64,000 nucleotides of DNA from Vibrio sp. BS-M-Sm-2 (lineage in GTDB: Bacteria > Pseudomonadota > Gammaproteobacteria > Enterobacterales > Vibrionaceae), in the NCBI RefSeq assembly GCF_041504345.1, contig NZ_CP167895.1:124001-188000 (forward strand). Direction: 5' to 3'. Under the pieces are notes generated by a model that was given only the letters and a program-made list of their open reading frames with translations, did no database searches and was not told the DNA's origin. A program made the translations under genes and the position numbers. Below are positions 25,850 through 38,774 of the stretch, one piece after another (position 1 is the first letter of the stretch; each line of letters starts with the position of its first letter).

Positions 25850-26704
25850 TTAGAGTTCATCTGATGGAAGAACAAAATCGACATATATCGCGAAATTAAC
25901 GATCCCATACGCTTTGATAGTGTCCAAATCCAAATCATTACTTGAATATATCATCGCTGAGATCCCCATATTACTCAGTGTAATAGCCTTTTTATATTCA
26001 TTCCCAAGCGAACTGAGGTTATCACCTCGATAAGTCACAGTTCTTATTTTATTCAATTCAATCCAATCAATAATAAGCGGCGTATTTAAATCTATATTTA
26101 ATGCAACGTTATTGAACCCTAACTTTATTGCTTCATTATATTTTTTCAAACTAAAAACTTCGACAATAGATTTGTCTTTATCAATTATACTTTTTGATAA
26201 TAGTTCAAGGTTTTCTATTTTGTCCGTAACTAATATAACCTCATTCTCACTTAAAATTTCAATCGCCTCTGAAATATTTAAAGTGTGATAATTATCGTTA
26301 ATTGTTTTTAACTCAAACTCTTCTGAAGCAATAGGACCATTTTTATTAGAATTTGTCATCAAATGGAAAGAGTTCCAGTCATGAACAGCGACGATCTTTC
26401 CATCCGACGATACAAGAAGATCTAGCTCTATCATCTTAAAACCATTTTCTATCGACTTCTCTACAGCCTCTAAGGAGTTTGTATATTTTAAACCATCGAT
26501 TCCCCCGCCGGCATGTGCAATCAAACTGCCTGAATTAACGATAATATTGGAGATATTATTGTGCGTATTTGGATATGCCTTTACGTTGCCTCTCCATACA
26601 TCAATGACTACACTCATCGAAGGGCCTATAAAAAAAACTACCCAAAAACATATGAGAACTAGACAAAATATTGATATTAAGACTCTGATTCCTTTAAGTA
26701 TCAT
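25850..26704 (-). CDS. Membrane-anchored GDPD-like phosphodiesterase
   Basis: A 284-residue protein with an N-terminal membrane anchor (residues 5-30, LKGIRVLISIFCLVLICFWVVFFIG) and a glycerophosphodiester phosphodiesterase-like barrel outside. SLIAHAGGGIDGLKYTNSLEAVEKSIENGF aligns with the HRG...NT motif (HAG in place of HRG), and MIELDLLVSSDGKIVAVHDWNSFH supplies the E-x-D and second His. It is visibly AT-rich compared with flanking genes. Its start codon overlaps that of the divergent EptA-like gene. Substrate could be a phospho-modified glycan or lipid; the pairing suggests a shared envelope modification role, which is inference. Confidence 0.78.
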   Translation of the reverse strand: MILKGIRVLISIFCLVLICFWVVFFIGPSMSVVIDVWRGNVKAYPNTHNNISNIIVNSGSLIAHAGGGIDGLKYTNSLEAVEKSIENGFKMIELDLLVSSDGKIVAVHDWNSFHLMTNSNKNGPIASEEFELKTINDNYHTLNISEAIEILSENEVILVTDKIENLELLSKSIIDKDKSIVEVFSLKKYNEAIKLGFNNVALNIDLNTPLIIDWIELNKIRTVTYRGDNLSSLGNEYKKAITLSNMGISAMIYSSNDLDLDTIKAYGIVNFAIYVDFVLPSDEL

Positions 26705-28187
26705 GACATTTTACCTGTTGAGAACTGGGGCTGATGATAATGTATGGTTTACCCTGTCAATATTGAGTTTAAACATGTTATTTATAGCAACTATAATAGC
26801 ATTTGTCGGTAATAGATTTGTATTTCTTCTTCTCACGGTAATAATGACTTTCGACTTCTACTTAAGGTTAAACTCTCTCAGCTTAGATTTAGGTGTCTTA
26901 GGTTCGGTTTTAGAGTCTAATCGAGGTGAAGCACTTGAACATATAAAAATCATTAGCATCATAACACATGTAAAGATTACTATATTTTCCATTCTACTTT
27001 TTTTATCATTTAACATTACCTTAGGAAAGGTTGGTAAGTCATTTTCATTAATTATGTTAATATTATTTTCCAGCATATTAATCACAAAATTTTATAGCTT
27101 ACATGATAATAAAAAGACGACATACCTCAATGAAGAATACTTAAAAACAATCCATCATGAAGTGTGGTTTAGTTTTTTAGGACTAATTACAGTTATTAAA
27201 CCTATTTCTTTATATTATGAACTATCTCTTATCGAAGGAGGAAAATCAATAATCTCTTCAAAATGGGAGAACGTCCATACAAATAAGATATTAAAGGATA
27301 TTTATATCGTAAATATCGGTGAATCTGTGATTAAAAATTATTACCCATCGTATAACGAAGAGAATGGAAAGATAAAAGGAGCAGAAATATTTAATGGTGT
27401 TATTTCCCCATCCGTTGTTACATATTTTTCAGTTCCTCGAATATTATCAAAGAGCCTAGATGTAAACAGGCATGATAAAGGCTTAAATGTGATAGATCTT
27501 GCTAATGATGCTGGAATGAAAACTTATTGGATATCAAATCAAGCTAAGATCGGGCAATACGAGACACAGGTATCCGCAATCGCGAGTAGGGCTCATTACC
27601 AATATTATAAAAATACGTCTTATGATAAAGCTGAACCCGATAATATTCTCCTACCAGAAGTGATCAAAGCGATTCGTGAAGAAACTAATAAACCGAAAGT
27701 CATTTTCATTCATACCATGGGGTCACACTATGACTTTTGTAAGAGATTTGATGAGGAGATTTCACTAAAACCTTCAGATAACAAATACCTAGAATGCTAT
27801 TCAAAATCAGTGGCTTATGGCGTGGCTTTTATAGAGAAGCTTAGAGACTTACTCACGATGCATGATAAAACATATAAAATCATTTATTTTTCGGATCATG
27901 GCCTAACGTCTGTAAACGTTCCACCGTATCTAATTCACGGTACTGGCTCACATTTTTCTAGGCAGGCAGTAGAAGTACCTTTCATAGCAATGAGTAATGA
28001 CCCACAAGAAACGAAAATACATTCGGTCAAATACAATCTGAGAGACTTTTCAGACACATTTGCACAATGGATAGGAATATCTTCAGAACAGACAGAGCAA
28101 AACAAAAGTATCTTCAATACCAAGTACACAGGAAAAGAGTACGACTCAGTGCTAACAAGTGAGTTTAAGATAAGAAAAATCGACTAA
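26703..28187 (+). CDS. Phosphoethanolamine transferase-like sulfatase-family protein
   Basis: About 494 residues from the ATG at 26703. The first ~155 residues form about five hydrophobic segments; the remainder is an alkaline phosphatase-fold domain as in EptA/CptA. Catalytic landmarks: IYIVNIGESV (metal-binding Glu), VISPSVVTYFSVPRIL (probable Thr nucleophile), VIFIHTMGSHYDF, and IYFSDHGLTSV with a later GTGSHF His. Such enzymes transfer phosphoethanolamine, or sometimes phosphoglycerol, to lipid A or glycans. The open frame extends back to 26547 but that part is antisense to the GDPD-like gene's anchor, so I start at 26703; no good ribosome-binding site is visible there, and ATG 26775 is an alternative. 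AT-rich, likely acquired. Confidence 0.78.
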   Translation: MTFYLLRTGADDNVWFTLSILSLNMLFIATIIAFVGNRFVFLLLTVIMTFDFYLRLNSLSLDLGVLGSVLESNRGEALEHIKIISIITHVKITIFSILLFLSFNITLGKVGKSFSLIMLILFSSILITKFYSLHDNKKTTYLNEEYLKTIHHEVWFSFLGLITVIKPISLYYELSLIEGGKSIISSKWENVHTNKILKDIYIVNIGESVIKNYYPSYNEENGKIKGAEIFNGVISPSVVTYFSVPRILSKSLDVNRHDKGLNVIDLANDAGMKTYWISNQAKIGQYETQVSAIASRAHYQYYKNTSYDKAEPDNILLPEVIKAIREETNKPKVIFIHTMGSHYDFCKRFDEEISLKPSDNKYLECYSKSVAYGVAFIEKLRDLLTMHDKTYKIIYFSDHGLTSVNVPPYLIHGTGSHFSRQAVEVPFIAMSNDPQETKIHSVKYNLRDFSDTFAQWIGISSEQTEQNKSIFNTKYTGKEYDSVLTSEFKIRKID

Positions 28188-28203
28188 GCGAACAACTGGT
28201 ACA

Positions 28204-28247
28204 GAAGGTTCTGAACACCATAAAGTTACTTAGTAAGTAACCTTCTC
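28204..28247. other. Compound hairpin after the EptA-like gene
   Basis: AGAAGGTT pairs with AACCTTCT, enclosing a second GTTACTTAGTAAGTAAC stem. No U tract follows. It may act as a 3' end structure for the EptA-like gene. The rest of 28248-28435 shows nothing recognisable. Confidence 0.4.
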
Positions 28248-28435
28248 CGCACATCAAGTTGTCTCTTATTTATCACTATGTAAGCTGATATCAGCTCGAT
28301 TTTACTTATCCAAGAGCTTCATTAACTTTGTTAGCAAACAGCCTAATGAGATGATTTAGGAAGCTCTGACAGTATCCGCAAGTGAATTAAATGAATGTGT
28401 AAATATTTGGCTGATACATAATGATTTGAAGCAGA

Positions 28436-28470
28436 TAATAAAAAAGCCCGCTGATTTCTCAGCGGGCTTT
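28436..28470 (-). terminator. Terminator of the rRNA operon / tRNA-Ser
   Basis: A perfect 12-bp stem AAAGCCCGCTGA-TTTC-TCAGCGGGCTTT; read on the minus strand it is followed by a T run (TTTTTATTATC). It lies just past the 3' end of tRNA-Ser and is the first terminator-like structure after the 5S gene. Confidence 0.88.
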
Positions 28471-28477
28471 CTAATGG

Positions 28478-28568
28478 TGGTGGAGGGATAGGGATTTGAA
28501 CCCTAGAACCGCTATTAACGGTTGCCGGTTTTCAAGACCGGTGCTTTCGACCACTCAGCCATCCCTCC
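28478..28568 (-). tRNA. tRNA-Ser (UGA)
   Basis: 91-nt class II tRNA with encoded CCA. The acceptor is GGAGGGA/TCCCTCC, anticodon loop CTTGAAA gives anticodon TGA, there is a long variable arm, and GGTTCAAATCC is the T arm. It follows 5S on the same strand with no terminator between, so it is probably a distal gene of the rRNA operon. Confidence 0.95.
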
Positions 28569-28664
28569 AACAAATTGTTACTAAAATCAGTCTTACTTGT
28601 GTGCTGTTTCTAGTTTTGCTTTCAGTATTTCTCTAAACGATAAGTTAACTGAAAACGTAATTTA

Positions 28665-28783
28665 AAGCCTGGCGATGTCCTACTCTCACATGGGGAAGCC
28701 CCACACTACCATCGGCGCTATTGTGTTTCACTTCTGAGTTCGGCATGGAATCAGGTGGGTCCACAATGCTATGGTCGCCAAGC
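28665..28783 (-). rRNA. rrf: 5S ribosomal RNA
   Basis: The reverse strand begins GCTTGGCGACCATAGCATTG and includes the standard CATGCCGAACTCAGAAGTGAAA segment, ending GACATCGCCAGGC. About 119 nt, vibrio-like; ends are approximate. Confidence 0.95.
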
Positions 28784-28914
28784 AAATTTTGCTTTTACTT
28801 TCAGCTTTTTAAAAAGCTGAAGGCAAAATAATCTGGAAAGCTTATCTAAAAGTTATTTCTCTTCAAACTCATTCAAGGTCTGTCTTTGAGTCCACAAAAC
28901 CCCTTGGGTGTTGT

Positions 28915-31808
<2,894 letters not shown>

Positions 31809-32221
31809 ATACAACCCGAAAGGGTTTCTGTTTTACTTTCACTTTTGAAAAGTGAAATCAAACTAGTATGGCAACTAACCAAGGTTTTTGGTTGTCATCA
31901 AGAAGGGTTAATTCTTGATAACTGTTTGCCGGACTCAATGTGATTCAAACAAGTTTGAATCGAATACAAGACACTTGAATGTGTTTGTTGTGTTTATACC
32001 GTTCTTATTAAATAAGAGCAGATAAACATTGAGAACTTTTAAATTTGATTAACTTAATCACAGCCTTGAGCTGTTTGGTTTCACTTTTTAAAGTGAAAAC
32101 TAATTAAGTAATCAGTCAGCTTTCCAAATTGTTAAAGAGCAAGAGTTTTTCAAGTTTTAAACTTTCAAAACCATTTTTAAAAACTCTCTTCAGACTTTTA
32201 TCATCAAAGAATGTTTAAAGA
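31809..32221 (-). other. 23S-proximal spacer of the rRNA operon
   Basis: About 413 bases between 23S and the tRNA cluster. It holds the 23S processing stem arm, short AAAGTGAAA-type hairpins and a boxA (32126-32141). No ORF is credible. Confidence 0.7.
32126..32141 (-). promoter_or_regulatory. boxA antitermination site in the spacer
   Basis: The reverse strand reads TGCTCTTTAACAATTT, the boxA of rRNA operons, located ahead of 23S, where NusB/S10 complexes reload for antitermination. Confidence 0.85.
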
Positions 32222-32297
32222 TGGTGGGCGATACCGGGCTCGAACCAGTGACCCCCTGCTTGTAAGGCAGGTGCTCTCCCAACTGAGCTAATCGCCC
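32222..32297 (-). tRNA. tRNA-Val (UAC), copy 1
   Basis: 76 nt with CCA; acceptor GGGCGAT, anticodon loop in CTGCCTTACAAGGCAG gives TAC, T arm GGTTCGAGCCC. Appears identical in sequence to the copy at 32431. Confidence 0.96.
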
Positions 32298-32329
32298 ATG
32301 ATAGTTTTGATTCCTTCATGGAGAAAGAA

Positions 32330-32405
32330 TGGTGGAGCTATGCGGGATCGAACCGCAGACCTCCTGCGTGCAAGGCAGGCGCTCTCCCAGCTGAGCTATA
32401 GCCCC
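32330..32405 (-). tRNA. tRNA-Ala (UGC)
   Basis: 76 nt with CCA; acceptor GGGGCTA, anticodon TGC in GCCTTGCACGC, T arm GGTTCGATCCC. Lies between two tRNA-Val genes. Confidence 0.96.
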
Positions 32406-32430
32406 ATATTTTTATTTCCTTGGGAGGAAA

Positions 32431-32506
32431 TGGTGGGCGATACCGGGCTCGAACCAGTGACCCCCTGCTTGTAAGGCAGGTGCTCTCCCAACTGAGCTAA
32501 TCGCCC
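32431..32506 (-). tRNA. tRNA-Val (UAC), copy 2
   Basis: 76 nt with CCA, apparently identical to copy 1. The spacer on its other side (ATTTCCTTGGGAGGAAATGG) also repeats, indicating duplication of a block. Confidence 0.96.
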
Positions 32507-32531
32507 CAAATTTTATTTCCTTGGGAGGAAA

Positions 32532-32607
32532 TGGTGGGTCGTGCAGGATTCGAACCTGCGACCAATTGATTAAAAGTCAACTGCTCTACCAACTGAGCTA
32601 ACGACCC
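32532..32607 (-). tRNA. tRNA-Lys (UUU)
   Basis: 76 nt with CCA; acceptor GGGTCGT, anticodon TTT in TTGACTTTTAATCAA, T arm GGTTCGAATCC. Confidence 0.96.
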
Positions 32608-32609
32608 AA

Positions 32610-32685
32610 TGGTATCCCGTAGGGGAGTCGAACCCCTGTTACCGCCGTGAAAGGGCGGTGTCCTAGGCCTCTAGACGAACGGGAC
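32610..32685 (-). tRNA. tRNA-Glu (UUC)
   Basis: 76 nt with CCA; acceptor GTCCCGT, anticodon TTC in CGCCCTTTCACGGCG, T arm GGTTCGACTCC. First tRNA after 16S. Confidence 0.96.
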
Positions 32686-32808
32686 ACTGCTAATTTATCT
32701 CCACTTTAAAAAGTAGAAACAAACTTTGAAGAACTTGGGAGTTCTTCATCTCTTTGCTTTTCTAAACCTAATCAATCTGTGTGGACACTTATCGTGAGTA
32801 TCTTCGTA

Positions 32809-34363
<1,555 letters not shown>

Positions 34364-34651
34364 AAAGTTTTGATTACCTAAACTAATAGGCGTGACTCAA
34401 CGAATACTGACTTCAAAACTAATATTTACCACTCTTTCGAAAAAGAACAGAAACATGTAATTCTAAAGCTATTACCATTCCAACAGAATGATAATGAATT
34501 GACTGTGCCAAATAACCCCTCTTTATAAAGTAATTATTTGTATTGGTCACTCAGTTCATTGAAATCAATTTTGATTCCGAAGAATCTGTTTTATCTAACG
34601 ATAAAACGTTTTGATATTCATCAACGAGTGCCCACACAGATTGATAGGTTT

Positions 34652-34667
34652 AAATTGTTAAAGAGCT
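34652..34667 (-). promoter_or_regulatory. boxA in the rRNA leader
   Basis: The reverse strand reads AGCTCTTTAACAATTT followed by AATCTGTGTGGGCACTCG-like sequence, as in enterobacterial rrn leaders. Nus-factor loading site. Confidence 0.88.
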
Positions 34668-34717
34668 TTACTTGTTGAGCGCTCCTTTTAGTAAGGAGTC
34701 TCTCGAAGTGGACGTGA

Positions 34718-34745
34718 ATTCTAGCGATTTAATCTTAAGTGTCAA
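34718..34745 (-). promoter_or_regulatory. rRNA promoter P2
   Basis: On the minus strand TTGACA (34745-34740), 16-base spacer, TAGAAT (34723-34718), downstream of P1. Confidence 0.85.
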
Positions 34746-34833
34746 ACACTTTTTAAAATTAATTTCTTTCGAACTTTACGTCATACTGATTACTGCTGAA
34801 GCCTTATGGCGTCTGCCGTGTCAGTGAGGCGGC

Positions 34834-34861
34834 ATTATAGAGATCATCGAAAACATGGCAA
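34834..34861 (-). promoter_or_regulatory. rRNA promoter P1
   Basis: On the minus strand TTGCCA (34861-34856), 16-base spacer, TATAAT (34839-34834), followed by a GC-rich discriminator (GCCGCCTC) as expected for ppGpp-sensitive rRNA promoters. A/T tracts lie upstream. Confidence 0.88.
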
Positions 34862-34962
34862 CCCCTTTTTTGATAAAAATTCAAAAAACTTGCTTAAGTG
34901 GCTACTTTTACGTCAAAAGGTTCTTTCGTAGCTCAAAGCTCATACAATAATGGGCATATTAC

Positions 34963-35487
34963 TTAAAACTCTGCGATTAGATCTTTCGAAAAAGCCTCTA
35001 TATCTAGCTCAATACTCCATTTCTCACTCAGTTCTAGGATGTTATCTAGCGATTGCTGAACTGTTTTTATCGTCAATGTGTTGTTGTCTAGGTCGTATAC
35101 CTGTTTTTGCGTGGTGTAATAGAAGTAAAGGATACTCAGCGCATCTCGGTCGCCTTGCTCAGCTTTGGGTTGAATACGCTTGAGCTTGCGATAGATTTGA
35201 TTATGGATTTGTTTAAGGTTCCACACATAAAGTGCTTCTTTGAAGTAATCATGCCCTTTTACACGACTCGCGATAAATGCATTCAATGCGACTGATAAGA
35301 TCACACCTAATACATTCAAGTGGAAATTACCTGTCGATTCGCCTGCGATTGATTGTCCTGTACCGAATAGGTCAATCAGTATGGTTCCGAATACAATGGC
35401 GAACACGGCAAGTGAACCAACCAACGAAACCAATAACAGGTTCATCTTCTTTCTGTATTCTTCTTTATTGATCTTCTGTAACTTCAT
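34963..35487 (-). CDS. DUF3087 family membrane protein
   Basis: A 174-residue protein with two N-terminal hydrophobic segments (about residues 16-40 and 52-72) and a soluble, helix-rich C-terminal part. The composition MKLQKINKEEYRKKMN followed by a two-helix hairpin and SRVKGHDYFKEALYVWNLKQIHNQIYRKL matches what I recall as DUF3087, found across vibrios and other gammaproteobacteria. Function is unknown. AAGGAAG precedes the start. It reads in the same direction as the rRNA operon but lies upstream of its promoters, and its 3' end abuts the P1 upstream region. Confidence 0.75.
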   Translation of the reverse strand: MKLQKINKEEYRKKMNLLLVSLVGSLAVFAIVFGTILIDLFGTGQSIAGESTGNFHLNVLGVILSVALNAFIASRVKGHDYFKEALYVWNLKQIHNQIYRKLKRIQPKAEQGDRDALSILYFYYTTQKQVYDLDNNTLTIKTVQQSLDNILELSEKWSIELDIEAFSKDLIAEF

Positions 35488-35743
35488 CGACTACTTCCTT
35501 CTGCAAGTCACCTAATAATTTGCGCATACTATCTACGTAAACATTGGGTCGCTTCAACCCTTACCATCTTGTAATGTGGCCATTCTCTATTTAATACGCA
35601 GAGTTCTTCTGGTTGGCGCTATACGCAACTCTATTTGACTTCATTAATAGAAAAGAGTTACATACCGCCACAATTTTGGTTATTCATCAATTCATGTTGA
35701 TAAAGTCCGTTTCGCTTTATCACATACTGACAAGGTACATTCC

Positions 35744-36343
35744 ATGCGTTCATTTGTATTACGCGCTCGCGCAGCCCCTACAGAGAGCAAACTTATCTTA
35801 GAAGGTGTTGGGCAAGATGCTCATACTGAGATTCTGGCTCATACTCTGATGAACACGATCTTCGTTGCTCAATCTCACCGTGAGAATGTCACCGTGCACC
35901 TTGTACTAGAAAGCACTAAAGACTTTTCACGTACGATTACATTCGATTCAAATGAGATCACCAACATTGGTGGCTTCCACGAGTCTGCATTGTTATCAGC
36001 GGTAGTAAGAGCAGTTGACGCTTCTCAAGGTATGACTAAAGAGCAGACGCGTCAGGTTGAACCGGGCATCACTGTTCGTACTATGAGTTTTGAAAAGCTG
36101 GTTAAAGAACTGGCTGAAGACCACCAGCTGTACATGATGGATAAGAAAGGTGACTTTATCCGTGATGCAGAGATTGCTGAAAACCCATGTTTCCTTCTAA
36201 CTGACCACATCCCTATGCCGAAGAAAAGCTACAATAGCTTGAAGCGTCTGGGAACAGAGAAAATCAGTTTAGGTCCGAACATGCTGTTCGCTTCTCAGTG
36301 TGTCGTGTTGATCAACAATGAGCTAGATCTAAGAGGCTTCTAA
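35744..36343 (+). CDS. TrmY-like pseudouridine N1-methyltransferase
   Basis: A 199-residue SPOUT-class methyltransferase of the TrmY family. Family features include MRSFVLRARAAPTESK at the start, a central ITNIGGFHESALLSAVVRAVDASQGM and the knotted SAM-binding C-terminal part with FLLTDHIPMPKK... ISLGPNMLFASQCVVLINNELD. In archaea TrmY methylates pseudouridine 54 of tRNA to m1-psi. Bacterial tRNA has ribothymidine at 54, so the true substrate in a Vibrio is doubtful; annotation as putative pseudouridine methyltransferase is safer. AAGG precedes the ATG. Single gene ending in a hairpin terminator. Confidence 0.82.
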   Translation: MRSFVLRARAAPTESKLILEGVGQDAHTEILAHTLMNTIFVAQSHRENVTVHLVLESTKDFSRTITFDSNEITNIGGFHESALLSAVVRAVDASQGMTKEQTRQVEPGITVRTMSFEKLVKELAEDHQLYMMDKKGDFIRDAEIAENPCFLLTDHIPMPKKSYNSLKRLGTEKISLGPNMLFASQCVVLINNELDLRGF

Positions 36344-36366
36344 TTCAACCCAATAGCTGTTGAAAT

Positions 36367-36393
36367 AAAATGGAGCGATCATCGCTCCATTTA
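36367..36393. terminator. Bidirectional terminator
   Basis: AAATGGAGCGAT-CATCGCTCCATTT, a perfect stem between the convergent trmY-like gene and the HlyD-like gene; both sides carry short A/T runs. Confidence 0.75.
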
Positions 36394-36418
36394 CTCCTTT
36401 GTTCAGTTAACATCCGCA

Positions 36419-37456
36419 CTAAAAACGAGCTTCAACTGTCATCCCTTCAACCCAATACTCTTCTGGCGGTGCTGTAATAAAGTCCAATACAACTTTCAAA
36501 TACGCTGGCTGACCTTCAAACGGGCTTACTAACTGGCTTGGTAATTTACTCACAACTTCTACCGAATCGGACACTTCAGCTTCAAAAGAGCTACCGTTAG
36601 GAAACTTTACTAACGCATTTGCTCCCTCTACAGCGTCTTCTAAATATTTCGGGTCTAGGTAAGCCACGATATGAGGAGCGGTATTTTTTGCTATCGTCAC
36701 TAGCTCATCGCCTTCAAAAACACGCTGCCCTTCGACAACATGTATATCTACGACGCGACCCGCATAAGGAGACTTTATTGATAACTCTTGCTCTCTTACA
36801 CGCTTAAGGGCTAAGTCTTTCATCAATGAACGTCTAGCCTGACTAACTGGTCCAGCTAACTCCCTCTCCTCTTCAGCCAATTTCGCGCTTTGATAATCAA
36901 GCTTTTGTTGGTTCAACTGGTTGTTCAGCGAGTTACCCATCCCAACAATACTGGCATAATCCACATCCGATACTTGTCCTTTTTTACGATATTCTTCATA
37001 ACGTTTTTGAATTTGCTGTACTTTACTGAGGTTCCGACGTGTTTCTGCAATACCGTTTAGGTACAATGCTTCCATATCGCTTGGTAAATTGACTTTTAAC
37101 CCTAACAGCTCCGCATGTATAAACTCAATTTGAGCTTCAATTTCCAAATTCGTCAATTGAATTGCAGTCTGTGCTCGCTCCACTTGAGTTCCGTCGTCTA
37201 TGGGAATCGGCCCAACAATGCCTGCAACCTTAGCAGTCAGAGTAACTGGATAAGACGTAACAATAGCCGGAGCAATCACGAGAAAATTTGTCTTCAACAA
37301 AAAATAAGCCACAAATAAAAGGGGGCTTACTACCAAGCTCAAGATCAAATACCAACGAAAGCGATATCCCCCTCTTTTTGCTTGCCCGTAAGCAACCTTT
37401 ACACCGTCATCCGATTGAGGTTTACTTTTTTTATCCAGATGAAATTTTACTTTCAT
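36419..37456 (-). CDS. HlyD-family membrane fusion-like protein
   Basis: A 345-residue inner-membrane-anchored periplasmic adaptor. After a charged N-terminus there is one membrane helix (WYLILSLVVSPLLFVAYFLL). Then a biotinyl-lipoyl-like first half (VTLTAKVAGIVGPIPIDDGTQVERAQTAI), a coiled-coil hairpin (about residues 110-215), and the returning half (IKSPYAGRVVDIHVVEGQRVFEGDELVTI). This matches HlyD/EmrA-type proteins and the Alg44-type partner of polysaccharide synthases. ATG 37456 lies 2 bases after the glycosyltransferase stop; a longer start at 37492 would overlap it. It is the third gene of the TackOD1-GT2-HlyD operon. Confidence 0.85.
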   Translation of the reverse strand: MKVKFHLDKKSKPQSDDGVKVAYGQAKRGGYRFRWYLILSLVVSPLLFVAYFLLKTNFLVIAPAIVTSYPVTLTAKVAGIVGPIPIDDGTQVERAQTAIQLTNLEIEAQIEFIHAELLGLKVNLPSDMEALYLNGIAETRRNLSKVQQIQKRYEEYRKKGQVSDVDYASIVGMGNSLNNQLNQQKLDYQSAKLAEEERELAGPVSQARRSLMKDLALKRVREQELSIKSPYAGRVVDIHVVEGQRVFEGDELVTIAKNTAPHIVAYLDPKYLEDAVEGANALVKFPNGSSFEAEVSDSVEVVSKLPSQLVSPFEGQPAYLKVVLDFITAPPEEYWVEGMTVEARF

Positions 37457-37458
37457 TG

Positions 37459-38774
37459 CTAAAACCTTTTGCCTTTTTTCAATACCCACCAAGGAGCCAT
37501 ACTCGACTCTTCGTGACTTCTTCTAAATAATTCATTAATCATGGAGAACGCAGTAATCAACCGCATAAAAAACTGATAAAAAGGATATAGGGGTAGCCAT
37601 TTAGCCATTCTTAGATCCTCTTTCTCCCTTTCAGAAACTAAACCAATGTAAACAGTAAAAAATAGAATTACGGTCAACAAATACACGCAATAAATTAGAA
37701 TCATCAATGCAGCAACAAAATCCATTGAGTACACCCAAAATATATAAAACATGAACACTGAAACTAGAATCGGCAGCAATACATTTTGCAAAACACCATA
37801 AACAAGAGTGAAGATGAAATTCCCCCAACCCAGTAAACGGGGGTTAGTCCTTCATTGTGTTTCCTCAAAAACAGAAACAATAAATCTCCGTCCCATCTAA
37901 GCCTTTGCTGTACTAATCCTTTTAAGGTATGAGGCACGTCAGTATGACCGACAGCTCTTGGTGTAAAAGCCAATCTATTATTTGGGTAGCGTTTCTTATA
38001 TTGCTTAAGCCTCATCGTTAAATCGAGATCTTCAGCCGTATGCGTATCCCAACCTCCAACTTGTTTTAATACATTTTTTCTAAATGCACCAAAGGCTCCA
38101 GAAATATTATTTAGCACTCCCCAATTTGAGAGCCCTGTTTTTCCTGCTTGCATAGACAACATATATTCTAGAGACTGCATACGAGTAAGTAAGTTGTCCT
38201 GCCAATTTCTTACACGCAACGCACCACCTGAAGCAATCACATTCTTGTCAGTAAATTGCTTCATCATTTGCAGTGCCATATCGTTATCAAAAGAAGTATC
38301 GCCATCAACATTTATAACAAAATCGCCGGTGGCATTATCTAAACCAGCATTCAACGTTGATACTCTTCCTCCCCTTTGCCACTTGGGTATAACTCGAACA
38401 TTTCGATTTTTTACAGATTGATGTCTCTGCTCACCTCGAATCGCAGCTTGATAAGTATCTTCATTCTGAGCTGCACCATCAACTACCGCTAACACTTCAA
38501 TCTTTCCGGGATACAGTTGCTCAACTAGTGTGTCTATCGTAATTTCAATCGCATCCCCTTCGCCATAACAAGTAATGACGAAAGATATGCTCGGGTATTC
38601 TGTTATCTCAATATCACTCTCAGAATAAGACCAACGAAATATCCCTGTTAACACGAGTAAAAAAAGTGGCAGTTCAACAATAACCATCATGGGAAACAGC
38701 ATGAGCCATAACTCTGTATTTTCGAGTAACATTCCCCAAAAATATTGTTGAAGATTGAGGCTATTCGACAGCAT
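37459..38774 (-). pseudogene. Processive family 2 glycosyltransferase, frameshifted
   Basis: The gene is split into two frames: 38774-37764 with the N-terminal helices and GT2 catalytic domain, and a C-terminal membrane piece ending at 37459. Catalytic features: FVITCYGEGD, NVDGDTSF (D-x-D), HTAEDLDLT and QQRLRW (Q-x-x-R-W of processive synthases). Restoring one G/C near 37839-37843 (five G on the plus strand) gives LTPRLLGWGNFIFTLVYG across the junction; the five-C run at 37822-37826 is an alternative site. Repaired, the protein has about 438 residues, like Alg8/BcsA-type synthases. It overlaps the TackOD1 gene upstream. Base-calling error is possible, in which case the gene is intact. Confidence 0.82.

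Larger units (their letters stand above)
34364..34962 (-). other. rRNA operon leader and upstream promoter region
   Basis: About 600 bases with no gene. From the 16S outwards: processing stem sequences, boxA, promoter P2, promoter P1, and an A/T-tract region (34862-34910) of UP-element type upstream of P1. Confidence 0.75.

Noticed and set aside
26547..26702. Upstream extension of the EptA-like ORF
   Set aside because: Antisense to the membrane anchor and leader of the GDPD-like protein, and would add a non-family N-terminus; start at 26703 is more economical.
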